64,000 bases of DNA from Paenibacillus sp. FSL H8-0332. Its GTDB lineage: Bacteria > Bacillota > Bacilli > Paenibacillales > Paenibacillaceae. The notes beneath the pieces were generated by a model. The model was not told the origin of the DNA. It worked only from the letters and a program-made list of their open reading frames with translations, and searched no databases. Position 1 is the stretch's first letter, and each line of letters opens with the position of its first letter. The stretch covers positions 2,108,001 to 2,172,000 of the forward strand of contig NZ_CP150145.1 of NCBI RefSeq assembly GCF_037963835.1. Reading direction: 5' to 3'. This document shows positions 15,572 through 24,091 of the stretch, one piece after another. A program made the position numbers and the translations under genes.

Positions 15572-18016
15572 ATGAACAACAAGAAGAAATGGACGATTTA
15601 TGTGATTCATCATTCTCATACGGATATTGGCTACACCGAGCGGCAAGAGAAGATTGAGCAATATCACGTGGACTTTATCAGGCAGGCCATTGCGATCTGC
15701 GAGGCGGCTCAGACGGAAGAGCGTAAGGAATGGGCGGGCTTCAAATGGACCTGCGAAACCTTCTGGGCCGTGGAGAAGTTTCTGGAGGAAGCCACGGAAG
15801 CAGAGAAGGAACAATTTGCAGCCGCGCTCAGACGCGGGGATATTGAGTTATCGGGCACTTACTTGAATATGACGGAACTGATTAATTTCGAGCTGCTAAG
15901 CAGTATGCTTGCACGGGCAGGGCAATTCGCTAGGCCGCTGGGGCTTCAGGTGAAGTCGGCCATGACTGCGGATGTTAATGGATACAGCTGGGGTTATGCA
16001 CAGGCTTTGGCAGACGCAGGAGTCGAGAATTTGCTGTCCAGTATCCACACGCATCACGGGATGTTTGCCATCGGACGCAAGCAATTCCCCTTCTATTGGG
16101 AGACACCCAAAGGCAACCGCCTGCTGGTATGGAGCGGCGAGCATTACATGATGGGGAATGATCTGGGGATCAATCCGGATGGGGCATTATCCTATACCAT
16201 CAAAGACGAAGACCCTGTATGGGGAATCTCTAAAGATCACTGGAAGCTGGCTGAGACCCGGATTGCCCGCTATCTGGATCAGCTGGAGAAGGAGCAGTAT
16301 CCCTACGATTTCGTATTGGTGAATGTCATGGGGCTGCTGCGGGATAACTCGGCGCCGAATCCAGGAATCATGACCTTCATCAAGGAATGGAATCAGAAGC
16401 ACGGGGACCGTGTTGAGATTGAAATGACAACGCTTAACCGGTACTTCGAGCTGTTGCGGCAGCAGGAGGCCGAGATCCCTGTCTATAGCGGGGACTGGCC
16501 GGACTGGTGGTCCGATGGCGTAGCTTCAACGGCGATGCACACCCAGATCTTCAGGAATGCCCAGCGGACCCTGGACGTAGTCAAGCGGCTGGACCCGGAG
16601 CGCAAGCTGGCGGCGTCAAGCGATATGGCCCAGGCAGAGCAGCAGTTAATGATGTATGCCGAGCATACCTGGGGCTATCACTCCTCCATCTCTGAGCCCT
16701 GGCACATCATGGTGCAGGAGCTGGCCGTCCGCAAAGAGGCGTATGCCGCCAATGCCAGCAGACGGGTTCATGCCTCGCTGGATGCGGTGCTGAAGGCGCG
16801 GGGCGATGTGCTGCTGCGGGCAGACCGGGCATTCACCTATAAAGTAATCAATTCCTTCGATTACCCCGTAGAGGATCTGGCTCATTTCTATCTGGAGGAG
16901 CAGTGGGAAGCGGATTATTTCCGGCAGGGGCTCGAGGTGGTCGATGAGCAGAGCGGAGAAGTGGTCCACCATCAGCAGGAGAAGGTAAGCAGAGGATACC
17001 AGATTGCCGTCTTGGTCAAGCTGGGCGCGAAGGAAGAGAAGCGGTTCCGTATCCGGGAAGCCTCGAAGACCGTCCCGGTGACGACAAGCAGCACCCGTTT
17101 GCGGGGAGCCGACCGGATTCATGATATCCGGGATATCTTCCCTCCTGTGCAGGAGGAGAGCCCCCGGCTATTCATCACGGAGAATCATATTGAATCGCCT
17201 TATGTACGTATTGCGTGGAGAGCCGGAGAAGGCATCGTCTCCTGGATCGATAAGCAAACCGGCCAGGAATTCATTGATCCCCGCCAGACGCATGGAGCCT
17301 TCACACCGGTGTATGAAGTGACCCCCGGCGGCGGTGACGACCAGATGACCGTGCGGAGAATCATGGGCAGGAACCGCAAAGGCATGAATGTTCAGCGTTC
17401 GGAGGGTATCCTCTCAGGCGTGAAGGAAATAACGAACGGGCCGGTGTACGGCATCATTGAATTGAAATATCAGGTTCAAGGAATGAGCCACTATTCGTTA
17501 TTCCTGAAGGTGTTCAAGGACCGGAAGAGAGTCGATGTCTCCGTCCGTATCCACAAGGATAGTGTGTGGGACCCGGAGAATGTGTACGTCGCCCTCCCCT
17601 TTAATATAGGCGGCAGCAGTGAGCTGTGGTTCGAGAAGGCCGGGGCTGTCCTGAGGCCGGGAGTAGATCAGATCCCGGGCACCTGTACGGATTTCTATTG
17701 TATTCAGGAAGGGCTTGCGGTGATATCCCCTCAAGGCGGGCTGTCCATTGCCACCCCGGATACGCCGCTGATGCAGACAGGACCTTTGGAATACGGCCCA
17801 AGACTGGTGCAGGGCCAGCAGGAGGAGAACCGCCATACCTCGTTATATGCCTGGGTGCTGACCAATTACTGGGAGACGAACTTCAAGGCGACCCTCGGGG
17901 GATTCTATGAATTCCGGTATATGCTGCAATGGGGAAGCGAAGCGGATACGGCAGAACAAGCTATTCAGTTGTGCCACAGTGCCAATGCAGGCACGGTTGC
18001 ATTCAGAACCACATAA
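15572..18016 (+). CDS. Glycoside hydrolase family 38 alpha-mannosidase
   Basis: This is a cytoplasmic enzyme of 814 residues with the GH38 zinc-site motif VIHHSHTDIGYTERQ near the N-terminus and a candidate nucleophile aspartate in MTADVNGYSWGY. Further family features are a DWPDWWSDG segment and a helical middle containing HTWGYHSSI. It should hydrolyse alpha-mannosides. The start ATG 15572 follows GGAG; no signal peptide is present. It stands 95 bases after the biosynthetic cluster with its own candidate -10 TATAAT (15523-15528). Its natural partners are more likely the sugar kinase and mannose-6-phosphate isomerase at 21-24 kb than the cluster, though a role in trimming the product cannot be excluded. 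Confidence 0.88.
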   Translation: MNNKKKWTIYVIHHSHTDIGYTERQEKIEQYHVDFIRQAIAICEAAQTEERKEWAGFKWTCETFWAVEKFLEEATEAEKEQFAAALRRGDIELSGTYLNMTELINFELLSSMLARAGQFARPLGLQVKSAMTADVNGYSWGYAQALADAGVENLLSSIHTHHGMFAIGRKQFPFYWETPKGNRLLVWSGEHYMMGNDLGINPDGALSYTIKDEDPVWGISKDHWKLAETRIARYLDQLEKEQYPYDFVLVNVMGLLRDNSAPNPGIMTFIKEWNQKHGDRVEIEMTTLNRYFELLRQQEAEIPVYSGDWPDWWSDGVASTAMHTQIFRNAQRTLDVVKRLDPERKLAASSDMAQAEQQLMMYAEHTWGYHSSISEPWHIMVQELAVRKEAYAANASRRVHASLDAVLKARGDVLLRADRAFTYKVINSFDYPVEDLAHFYLEEQWEADYFRQGLEVVDEQSGEVVHHQQEKVSRGYQIAVLVKLGAKEEKRFRIREASKTVPVTTSSTRLRGADRIHDIRDIFPPVQEESPRLFITENHIESPYVRIAWRAGEGIVSWIDKQTGQEFIDPRQTHGAFTPVYEVTPGGGDDQMTVRRIMGRNRKGMNVQRSEGILSGVKEITNGPVYGIIELKYQVQGMSHYSLFLKVFKDRKRVDVSVRIHKDSVWDPENVYVALPFNIGGSSELWFEKAGAVLRPGVDQIPGTCTDFYCIQEGLAVISPQGGLSIATPDTPLMQTGPLEYGPRLVQGQQEENRHTSLYAWVLTNYWETNFKATLGGFYEFRYMLQWGSEADTAEQAIQLCHSANAGTVAFRTT

Positions 18017-18033
18017 ATTCCGGTGGGTATAAG

Positions 18034-18068
18034 AAGGGCTGAAGCTTTTATAGAGAAGCCCTTTTTTT
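18034..18068 (+). terminator. Terminator after the alpha-mannosidase
   Basis: AAGGGCT (18034-18040) pairs with AGCCCTT (18057-18063), followed by five more T residues. Confidence 0.8.
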
Positions 18069-18093
18069 GTGTAATTTATAGGCTTCAAGCTGT

Positions 18094-18303
18094 ATAGATT
18101 GAACTTGGAAAAAATACAGACAGGGAAAAGTGACGGAGGAGAATTTTGGAACTGTAGGAGCGACAGCGTCCGCCTTTGTCACCGGATTTCCACCGCGAAC
18201 AGCGGTATTAATCAAGAAATCTGGGGACAACAGCGGCCGGAGGGCCAAACATTCTCTGGAGTCACGGCAATCCCGGAATAGTAGAAATACAAGTTCACTC
18301 TAT
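18094..18303 (+). repeat. Nested foldback repeat element, complete copy (210 bp)
   Basis: The ends are 14-bp inverted repeats with one mismatch (ATAGATTGAACTTG at 18094 and CAAGTTCACTCTAT ending at 18303). Inside, GTGAC....GAGAAT (18130-18144) faces ATTCTC....GTCAC (18251-18265), and a core stem pairs 18178-18189 with 18217-18228. Almost the whole element can fold back on itself. It fills the 325-base gap between the mannosidase and the response regulator, with no coding content. Confidence 0.85.
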
Positions 18304-18341
18304 TTAGAAATGAGCCTTGAGTAAAAAGGGAGGCGTGCGCT

Positions 18342-19895
18342 GTGTACCGTATTCTGATTGTGGATGACGAACGCATTGAGAGAGAGGGCATTCAGCAATT
18401 GATACAGGAGCACCATCTGGAGCTGGAGACACTCCTTGCGGCGAATGGCGAGATTGCGCTGGAGATCCTACAGAAGCACAAAATTGATATTCTGATTACG
18501 GATATCAAGATGCCCTTTATGGACGGGCTGGAATTGTCGGAGAAGGTCAGCAGCCTGGGCCTGGATATCGAAATGATCATTTTCAGCGCTTACCATGAGT
18601 TTGAATATGCAAGAAGAGCCTTGCGGACCAATATATCGAATTATTTGCTGAAGCCGGTTCATATCCCGGAGTTTCTCAGTGTGGTGAGCGAGGCGATCCA
18701 GGCCTGTGAAGACAAAGCGGCCGAGAAAATGCGGAACGAACAACTGGTGGAGGGCTATAACCGGGGACTTCTGTACGAGAAGGAAAAAATGCTGCTGGAC
18801 TCCCTAAACGGCGTGAAAATAAATACGGAGGCATGGATGTCCCCGGAACTGCTGGAATATGTCCAACACAAGCATTGGCTGCATATGATTCTGGTGGATT
18901 GCCGCCGGAAGTTTTTTGATATTCACAATGATGAATTCATTAGGCTGTTACACGATAACCTCAGCTACGCCTTCGATTATGTGAACTTGAGCGAGCATCA
19001 AAGCATGCTGTTCGTCAAGCACCCCCGCCCCATCCCCAAAGAGACGCTGCGTATGCTTGGAGATCAGATCATCCGCGCCGCCGCCGGGAGTCTGGAGCTG
19101 AATGTGGGTCTGGTGATCGGGAGAGCGGTGAATCAGCCGGAACAGCTATATGATGCCTATACCGAGATGGAGCAGATGCTGGAATTCAAATTTTTCATGG
19201 ATGAGTATACCCTTCTATTTGCCGATGAACCCTTTGAGCAAGCGGGCTTTGACGAGATCGAATTGAATCCGATTCTGGATAAGGTCTACCAGTGTCTGGA
19301 GTATAACGATTTTACCGGTGCGAAATACAGTATAGAGCTGCTGTTTACCTACCTGAGAACCAAGGGGCAATTCTCGTCCCTGTACACCAAGTTCATCTGT
19401 TCGGAAATTATGAAAAAGGTGGTGACGCGCGAGAAAAACCGTGAGACTGCGGAGATGAATCATTACCTGGAGCAAATTCATAAGACCGTTTCTCTTCAGG
19501 ATCTGAAGGATCATATGTTTGCGATCCTATCCCTCATGGAATCCGTCAGCGGAGCGAGCCCCAAGAAGGCCGCCAATCTTAAGCTGATCCGGACCATTAC
19601 AGATGTAATCGACAAGGAATACGATCAGGACCTCTCTTTGGAAGGCATCGCGGAGAGGGTCTATTTGACCCCAAGTTATCTAAGCTATTTGTTCAAGAAG
19701 GAGACGGGCCAGAGTCTCATCCGTTACATCACGCAGGTGAGAATGGACAAAGCCGTTGAGCTGCTGAATACAACGAATATGAAGATCGTCGATATCTATA
19801 AGAAGCTGGGCTACAGAAGCTCGACCTATTTTATCCAGACCTTTCGTAATTACCATGGAGTCACTCCGGCCAAGTTCAGGGAAGGCTCTCCGTAG
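18342..19895 (+). CDS. YesN-type response regulator with AraC output domain (orphan)
   Basis: This 517-residue response regulator has an N-terminal receiver domain with VDDE and phosphoacceptor Asp54 (ITDIKMP), a long middle region, and a C-terminal AraC double helix-turn-helix (about 410-513; IAERVYLTPSYLSYLFKKET and KLGYRSSTYFIQTFRNY). Such regulators usually pair with a YesM kinase and switch on a sugar ABC operon, but no kinase is next to this gene. It is clearly paralogous to the regulator at 25073, sharing ILIVDDE.IER.GI and the same layout. GTG 18342 follows AAGGGAGGCG. The likely targets are the mannosidase upstream or the mannose genes downstream. Confidence 0.88.
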   Translation: MYRILIVDDERIEREGIQQLIQEHHLELETLLAANGEIALEILQKHKIDILITDIKMPFMDGLELSEKVSSLGLDIEMIIFSAYHEFEYARRALRTNISNYLLKPVHIPEFLSVVSEAIQACEDKAAEKMRNEQLVEGYNRGLLYEKEKMLLDSLNGVKINTEAWMSPELLEYVQHKHWLHMILVDCRRKFFDIHNDEFIRLLHDNLSYAFDYVNLSEHQSMLFVKHPRPIPKETLRMLGDQIIRAAAGSLELNVGLVIGRAVNQPEQLYDAYTEMEQMLEFKFFMDEYTLLFADEPFEQAGFDEIELNPILDKVYQCLEYNDFTGAKYSIELLFTYLRTKGQFSSLYTKFICSEIMKKVVTREKNRETAEMNHYLEQIHKTVSLQDLKDHMFAILSLMESVSGASPKKAANLKLIRTITDVIDKEYDQDLSLEGIAERVYLTPSYLSYLFKKETGQSLIRYITQVRMDKAVELLNTTNMKIVDIYKKLGYRSSTYFIQTFRNYHGVTPAKFREGSP

Positions 19896-19957
19896 GGTAG
19901 ATAAGAATTGATTATATTTATTAATTACCAGGCAGATGATCCGAAAAATTATAAAAT

Positions 19958-20009
19958 ATAGATTGAACTTGAAAAATATACAGACAGGGAAAAGTGACGG
20001 AGGAGAATT
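19958..20009 (+). repeat. Half copy of the foldback element (left arm only)
   Basis: These 52 bases match the left arm of the 18094-18303 element with only a few differences. The segment ends in GGAGGAGAATT, directly before the methyltransferase start, and no right arm follows. It supplies part of that gene's leader and Shine-Dalgarno-like sequence. Confidence 0.8.
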
Positions 20010-20015
20010 GGAGGA

Positions 20016-20759
20016 ATGACAATGATTGAACATAACAATCTTGAAGAATATCAGGATCCGGTAAATTACGATCTTGAGTTCGGCGGTGAAGAGGACAAAT
20101 ATGAGTTCTACCTTGAGCTTGCCAGATCGAATCCCGGGGAAGTGCTGGAGCTGGCTTGCGGTACAGGCTTAACAACAATCCCGCTGGCGAAAGCCGGCAT
20201 TAAGATGACGGGGGTAGATATCTCTTCAGCGATGCTGGCCCATGCGCGGCTGAAGGCGGAAGGGTTGCCGGTTACTTTCATAGAAAGTGATGCCCGGACC
20301 TTTGAATCGGACAAGCGGTTTGCGATGATCTATTTGACCGGGAATGCCTTTCAGGCATTTTTAAGTGATCAAGACCAGATCGGGTTACTGGCGACCGTTT
20401 ACAGGCATCTGCAGCCCGGCGGAATCTTTGCCTTCGAGACCCGTAATCCCAAGGGCACGGAGTTAGCTGATGAAGAGGAGACCGGGTGGGGATCGTTCAT
20501 AGATAAGGACGGGAATAACGTCAAGGTGTCAGGCACTCAATGCTATGATGCCAGCCGGCAGATCATGCATTGGGTAACTTTTCGGGATTGGGGGAATAAG
20601 CGGACCACCTCACGGATTTCTTGCCGGTTTACGGATCAGGATACGCTGCATTCTGTATTAACCCGTCAGGGCTTCCGCATCGAGCATCAATATGCGGACT
20701 GGCATAAAACACCCTTCACTCCGACAGCTTCATCAATCATTAGCGTTTGCCGCAAATGA
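20016..20759 (+). CDS. Class I SAM-dependent methyltransferase
   Basis: This is a stand-alone methyltransferase of 247 residues. The SAM-binding motif is LELACGTGLTTIPLAKAG with the following acidic VDIS, then ESDARTF and LQPGGIFAFETRNP. The substrate is unknown. ATG 20022 is an alternative start with GGAGG at an ideal 7-base spacing; ATG 20016 would use the GGAGGAG inside the repeat. It is transcribed alone: a repeat lies before it and a strong hairpin directly after its stop. Confidence 0.82.
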   Translation: MTMIEHNNLEEYQDPVNYDLEFGGEEDKYEFYLELARSNPGEVLELACGTGLTTIPLAKAGIKMTGVDISSAMLAHARLKAEGLPVTFIESDARTFESDKRFAMIYLTGNAFQAFLSDQDQIGLLATVYRHLQPGGIFAFETRNPKGTELADEEETGWGSFIDKDGNNVKVSGTQCYDASRQIMHWVTFRDWGNKRTTSRISCRFTDQDTLHSVLTRQGFRIEHQYADWHKTPFTPTASSIISVCRK

Positions 20760-20804
20760 TCCAACTATTTCACACTGTAACGATACCGGAAATAGTTGGA
20801 TTTT
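20760..20804 (+). terminator. Terminator after the methyltransferase gene
   Basis: TCCAACTATTTC (20760-20771) pairs perfectly with GAAATAGTTGGA (20789-20800), followed by TTTT. The stem begins at the base after the stop codon. The AGTTGGA sequence also recurs at the arms of the 52834-52933 element. Between 20805 and 21003 I see nothing that I can support. Confidence 0.88.
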
Positions 20805-21003
20805 GTACACTTGCTGATGGACGATGGGACCCTGCGGCGGAAGCAGTTGTATAAACAGCACTTAAATTCTCCGATTTCAACCCAAGCAGCGAAAACGCAC
20901 AATAGCAGATGTACTTTATCCACTTGCTTCCGTACATCCCCCGGAAATGGGCAAATTAAGATACGTTTTTCCACTTGTGATCCTGAGTGGGACGGGTGCA
21001 ACG

Positions 21004-21188
21004 ACGAAACGCCCGGCGAAAGCGCACGGTGAAGCTCGCCGCGAAGCGCCCGGCGAAAGCGCATGGAGAAGCTCGCCGCGAAACGCTCAGCGAAAGCGCA
21101 TGGAGAAGCTCGGCGAGAAACGCTCAGCGAAAGCGCATGGTGAAGCTCGCCGCGAAGCGCCCGGCGAAAGCGCATGGCGACGCTCCCA
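21004..21188 (+). repeat. Five-copy 37-bp GC-rich tandem repeat
   Basis: Units start at 21004, 21041, 21078, 21115 and 21152 with the pattern GCGAARCGCYCRGCGAAAGC, followed by GCATGGWGAAGCTCGCC. A partial unit continues to about 21209. The period of 37 rotates the reading frame, so the long Lys/Arg/Ala-rich open frames across it are artefacts. It lies just past the 3' end of the kinase gene on the other strand. Confidence 0.9.
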
Positions 21189-21213
21189 GCGAAACGCATG
21201 GCGACGCCCTCGC

Positions 21214-22167
21214 CTATCCCCCGCTGAACATCCGGGCAATGCCCCGGAAGGTATAGGCGAGCACATGCTCCGCCTTGCGGACCGTCAGGGCGGGGGAGCA
21301 TGACCTCTGCAAGCGGTCCAGCAAGGCAGGACCGAACAGGTCATGGCTTTTGGAGATTTGCCCGCCCAGCATGATGAAGTCCGGCCGGTAGCCGTCCACG
21401 TAAGGCTGGAGCATCTCCCCGAGCCGGGCTCCGAATTCGGCGAATACTCCGTGCGCGGCAGCATTCCCCTCTCTGGCTTCAAGAGCAAGCTCCTTCACAT
21501 CCAACTCTGCTCCCAGAATCCCCGCCTCCCCAAGCCCTGCTTCACGTGCCAGCTTCAGGATGCCTCTGCGGGAGAACCAATCATCCGCCCTGCCGTCAAG
21601 ATAAGGCTGGTCATACAGCCAGCCGTTCGGCGGGATGCCCGGACCGTATTCCATGATCCGCGAGCTGTCGATGAAGGCGGAGCCGAGCCCGGTTCCGAGC
21701 GTCAAGGCCATGAACCGCTCGCGCGGGAATTCCGCGCTGACTCCCAGCGCAAACAGGCGGGCGTCATTCTCGAAGCGGATATCCATGTCTGGCAGCGGGC
21801 CGGACTCCCCGGAGCTGCCAGCGGGCCAGCGTGCGCGTAAGGCTTGGCCCAGATTCAGCCCGTAGATCGCCTCGAATTTGCCAAGCCCCCGGATCAGACA
21901 GATCCCCTGCCTGTAATCGAACGGGCCGGGAAAAGCCATCCCGATATGATAGCGGCAGTCCGTTACAGCGTCCCGGTACCTATGCTGATACAGATCGTAC
22001 TGGGCCTGAAAGATAGACATGAAATGGTCAAGGATCGTCTCCCGGTCCCGGTCAGCCAGGGCGGGGAATTCCATGTCACTGCCTTGCAGCGGAAGGCCGT
22101 CCTCCAGCACACAGGTCTTAATAAAGGTTCCGCCCACATCCAGCGCGAGTACAATATCACGGCTCAA
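21214..22167 (-). CDS. ROK-family sugar kinase
   Basis: This 317-residue protein of the ROK family has the ATP phosphate-binding motif LALDVGGTFIKT at its start, the catalytic-region segment RFENDARLFALG and a second phosphate loop LGTGLGSAFID. The Cys-rich zinc motif common in ROK kinases is not present, as in some atypical members. It overlaps the 3' end of the mannose-6-phosphate isomerase gene by 11 bases, so the two are co-transcribed on the minus strand. The likely reaction is ATP-dependent phosphorylation of mannose (or fructose/glucose), feeding the isomerase. Confidence 0.82.
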   Translation of the reverse strand: MSRDIVLALDVGGTFIKTCVLEDGLPLQGSDMEFPALADRDRETILDHFMSIFQAQYDLYQHRYRDAVTDCRYHIGMAFPGPFDYRQGICLIRGLGKFEAIYGLNLGQALRARWPAGSSGESGPLPDMDIRFENDARLFALGVSAEFPRERFMALTLGTGLGSAFIDSSRIMEYGPGIPPNGWLYDQPYLDGRADDWFSRRGILKLAREAGLGEAGILGAELDVKELALEAREGNAAAHGVFAEFGARLGEMLQPYVDGYRPDFIMLGGQISKSHDLFGPALLDRLQRSCSPALTVRKAEHVLAYTFRGIARMFSGG

Positions 22168-23983
22168 GGAGACTCACATCCCATGCTGCGGAGACACCGG
22201 CCTTGATCAGCTTGCAGGGGCCGGAACCGGTATTGACGATGGTGTATTCCCCTAGTACAGCCGGGAGAATATACGATTCCGCATAATGCAGCTCCACAAA
22301 CACCGCCTCGTCCGCAGCAGACACAATCCGTACCGCCTCTCCTTCAACGAGGTTATACATGGTCATTTCGCCGCGTGTATCGTCTTTCCAGGTATCCTTC
22401 AGGTGAACACGGTGGACATAGAACAGCAGATCGCTGCGCTGTCCCAGCACATACTCTTCATTCTCCCCTTGCTGCTGCACAAGCACCGGCGAAGGCATGA
22501 GCTGCTCTTCAACCCGGGCAGTCTTCTGCGTGAAGTCAATATTGTCGAAGGCGAAGTCGATGTTGATCGGCCGGGGTTTGCCGTCCAGATCCTTGCGCAG
22601 AAAATCATAGATTTTGAAGGTGAACCACCAGGTGGTAGAGGAGATCTCCAGCACCAGATTGTCTTTGCCTGCGGAATGAACGGTTCCGGGCGGGATCAGG
22701 TACAGCTCGCCCTTCCGGGACTCATAACGGTTGACATAATCGGTCAGCGGCAGCGGAATGCCTGTCTCCTGGGCCTTCTGCACCTCATGGCGGAACTGCT
22801 CCGGTGTGCAGTCTTCAGTCAGTCCGAGATAGACCCCGGAATCCCCCTGCTGCTCCATGATGTAATACGATTCCTGCTGGGCCATGAATTCATTGAACCG
22901 GCTGCGGATATAGTCCTGGGTAGGGTGGACCTGACAGGAGAGATTGTCTCCGTCCATCGTGTCCAGATAGTTGAAGCGGATCGGGAAATAATCTCCGAAT
23001 AAGCCGGTCAGACGTTCCCCCAGAATCGCCGGATGCTCCTGCTGCATGACCAGCAGAAACGGAATTTCCATCTCTTTGCCTTCATACCCTACAAGGATGG
23101 AATTCTCGGGGGCAATCGGCTCGAAGCTCCAGGCACAGTTCACCCAATCCTCCGGCAGATCAGCCAGCTGTTTGAGGAATTGCCCGCCCCACACCCCCGG
23201 TGCATAAAAAGGCTTCACCCGCAGCGGCGCCCCGGCAATATCTGAGATCATCCGGCGCAGGGACGGCACGGCAGTCATGACCGGCTGCTTCGGCTGATTC
23301 AGGTCGAGGTAGTAGTCCATTTGATCCAGGATTTGTTTACGGTAGGTTTCGAGAATGGGCCATTCCACGAACAGGGCGATTTTATATTTCTCCACGGCAT
23401 CCCGGTTCCAGTTAAGGCCGAAACTCAGCAACTCCTGCCGGTGGCCGGCCTGCTGGTATTCACGCGAGACATCCAGATATAAGGACAGATCGAACCGCCC
23501 CTCTCCAAGCCAGTAGGCCCCCGGGCCAAAAACCAGACAGAATGCAGCCGAGTCCGTACCCGACTCCATCTCATCCAGCCTGCGGGCGGCTTCTTCCCTG
23601 GCCCCGTCCCGGAAATAATCCTCTATACTTCCGTCAGTGAAATAGCCGAAGGCGCGGTTATCCGTAATATTGGCGGCAAAAAATTCCCGCAGCTCTTCGC
23701 CTGACTTGAGATAGCTGCCCGAACCGATGAGGGACACGGAATGACCCGCTTGCTCGAGCGCCTCCATTGTTTTTTGCAGAACAGTTTGAAACGGGGCACC
23801 GTGGGTTCCGTCCAAGGCAACATACAGCTTGCCGCTTCCCTTCCCGCTGGCGAGCTGAAGCAGGGTAGCGGTAATCGCTGAATAGCCTTCCCGGAGCACT
23901 GCGGGAGGAGCAGCCGAGGGTATGTCATCCTGAGGAACAGGAATGGGGCTGCGTACAAGGTTGACTGGTCGTTTAACAAACAT
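22157..23983 (-). CDS. manA: Class I mannose-6-phosphate isomerase with N-terminal extension
   Basis: The C-terminal part is a cupin-type class I phosphomannose isomerase with the zinc-site motifs SCQVHPTQDYI and YLIPPGTVHSAG, converting mannose 6-phosphate to fructose 6-phosphate. Total length is 608 residues, about double the usual 300-400, because about 270 residues precede the segment LRVKPFYAPGVWGGQFLK. The extension contains VALDGTHGAPFQT and VFGPGAYWLGEGRFDLSLYL and may be a nucleotide- or uridine-kinase-like domain; I do not recognise it firmly. AAGGAG lies before the start on the minus strand. It heads an operon with the ROK kinase. Confidence 0.82.
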   Translation of the reverse strand: MFVKRPVNLVRSPIPVPQDDIPSAAPPAVLREGYSAITATLLQLASGKGSGKLYVALDGTHGAPFQTVLQKTMEALEQAGHSVSLIGSGSYLKSGEELREFFAANITDNRAFGYFTDGSIEDYFRDGAREEAARRLDEMESGTDSAAFCLVFGPGAYWLGEGRFDLSLYLDVSREYQQAGHRQELLSFGLNWNRDAVEKYKIALFVEWPILETYRKQILDQMDYYLDLNQPKQPVMTAVPSLRRMISDIAGAPLRVKPFYAPGVWGGQFLKQLADLPEDWVNCAWSFEPIAPENSILVGYEGKEMEIPFLLVMQQEHPAILGERLTGLFGDYFPIRFNYLDTMDGDNLSCQVHPTQDYIRSRFNEFMAQQESYYIMEQQGDSGVYLGLTEDCTPEQFRHEVQKAQETGIPLPLTDYVNRYESRKGELYLIPPGTVHSAGKDNLVLEISSTTWWFTFKIYDFLRKDLDGKPRPINIDFAFDNIDFTQKTARVEEQLMPSPVLVQQQGENEEYVLGQRSDLLFYVHRVHLKDTWKDDTRGEMTMYNLVEGEAVRIVSAADEAVFVELHYAESYILPAVLGEYTIVNTGSGPCKLIKAGVSAAWDVSLLEP

Positions 23984-24091
23984 GGGGAACTCACTCCTTC
24001 TAAGGGTTTACAACCATTGTAAGGAGTCCTTGCGGGATTATCTTTGAATACGGCGTCTGATTTTTTGTACAATCCGGACATTTGCTGATGA

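Noticed and set aside
20947..21303. Lys/Arg/Ala-rich proteins across the tandem repeat
   Set aside because: The 37-bp period rotates the frame, all frames stay open for the same reason, and no start signals are seen.
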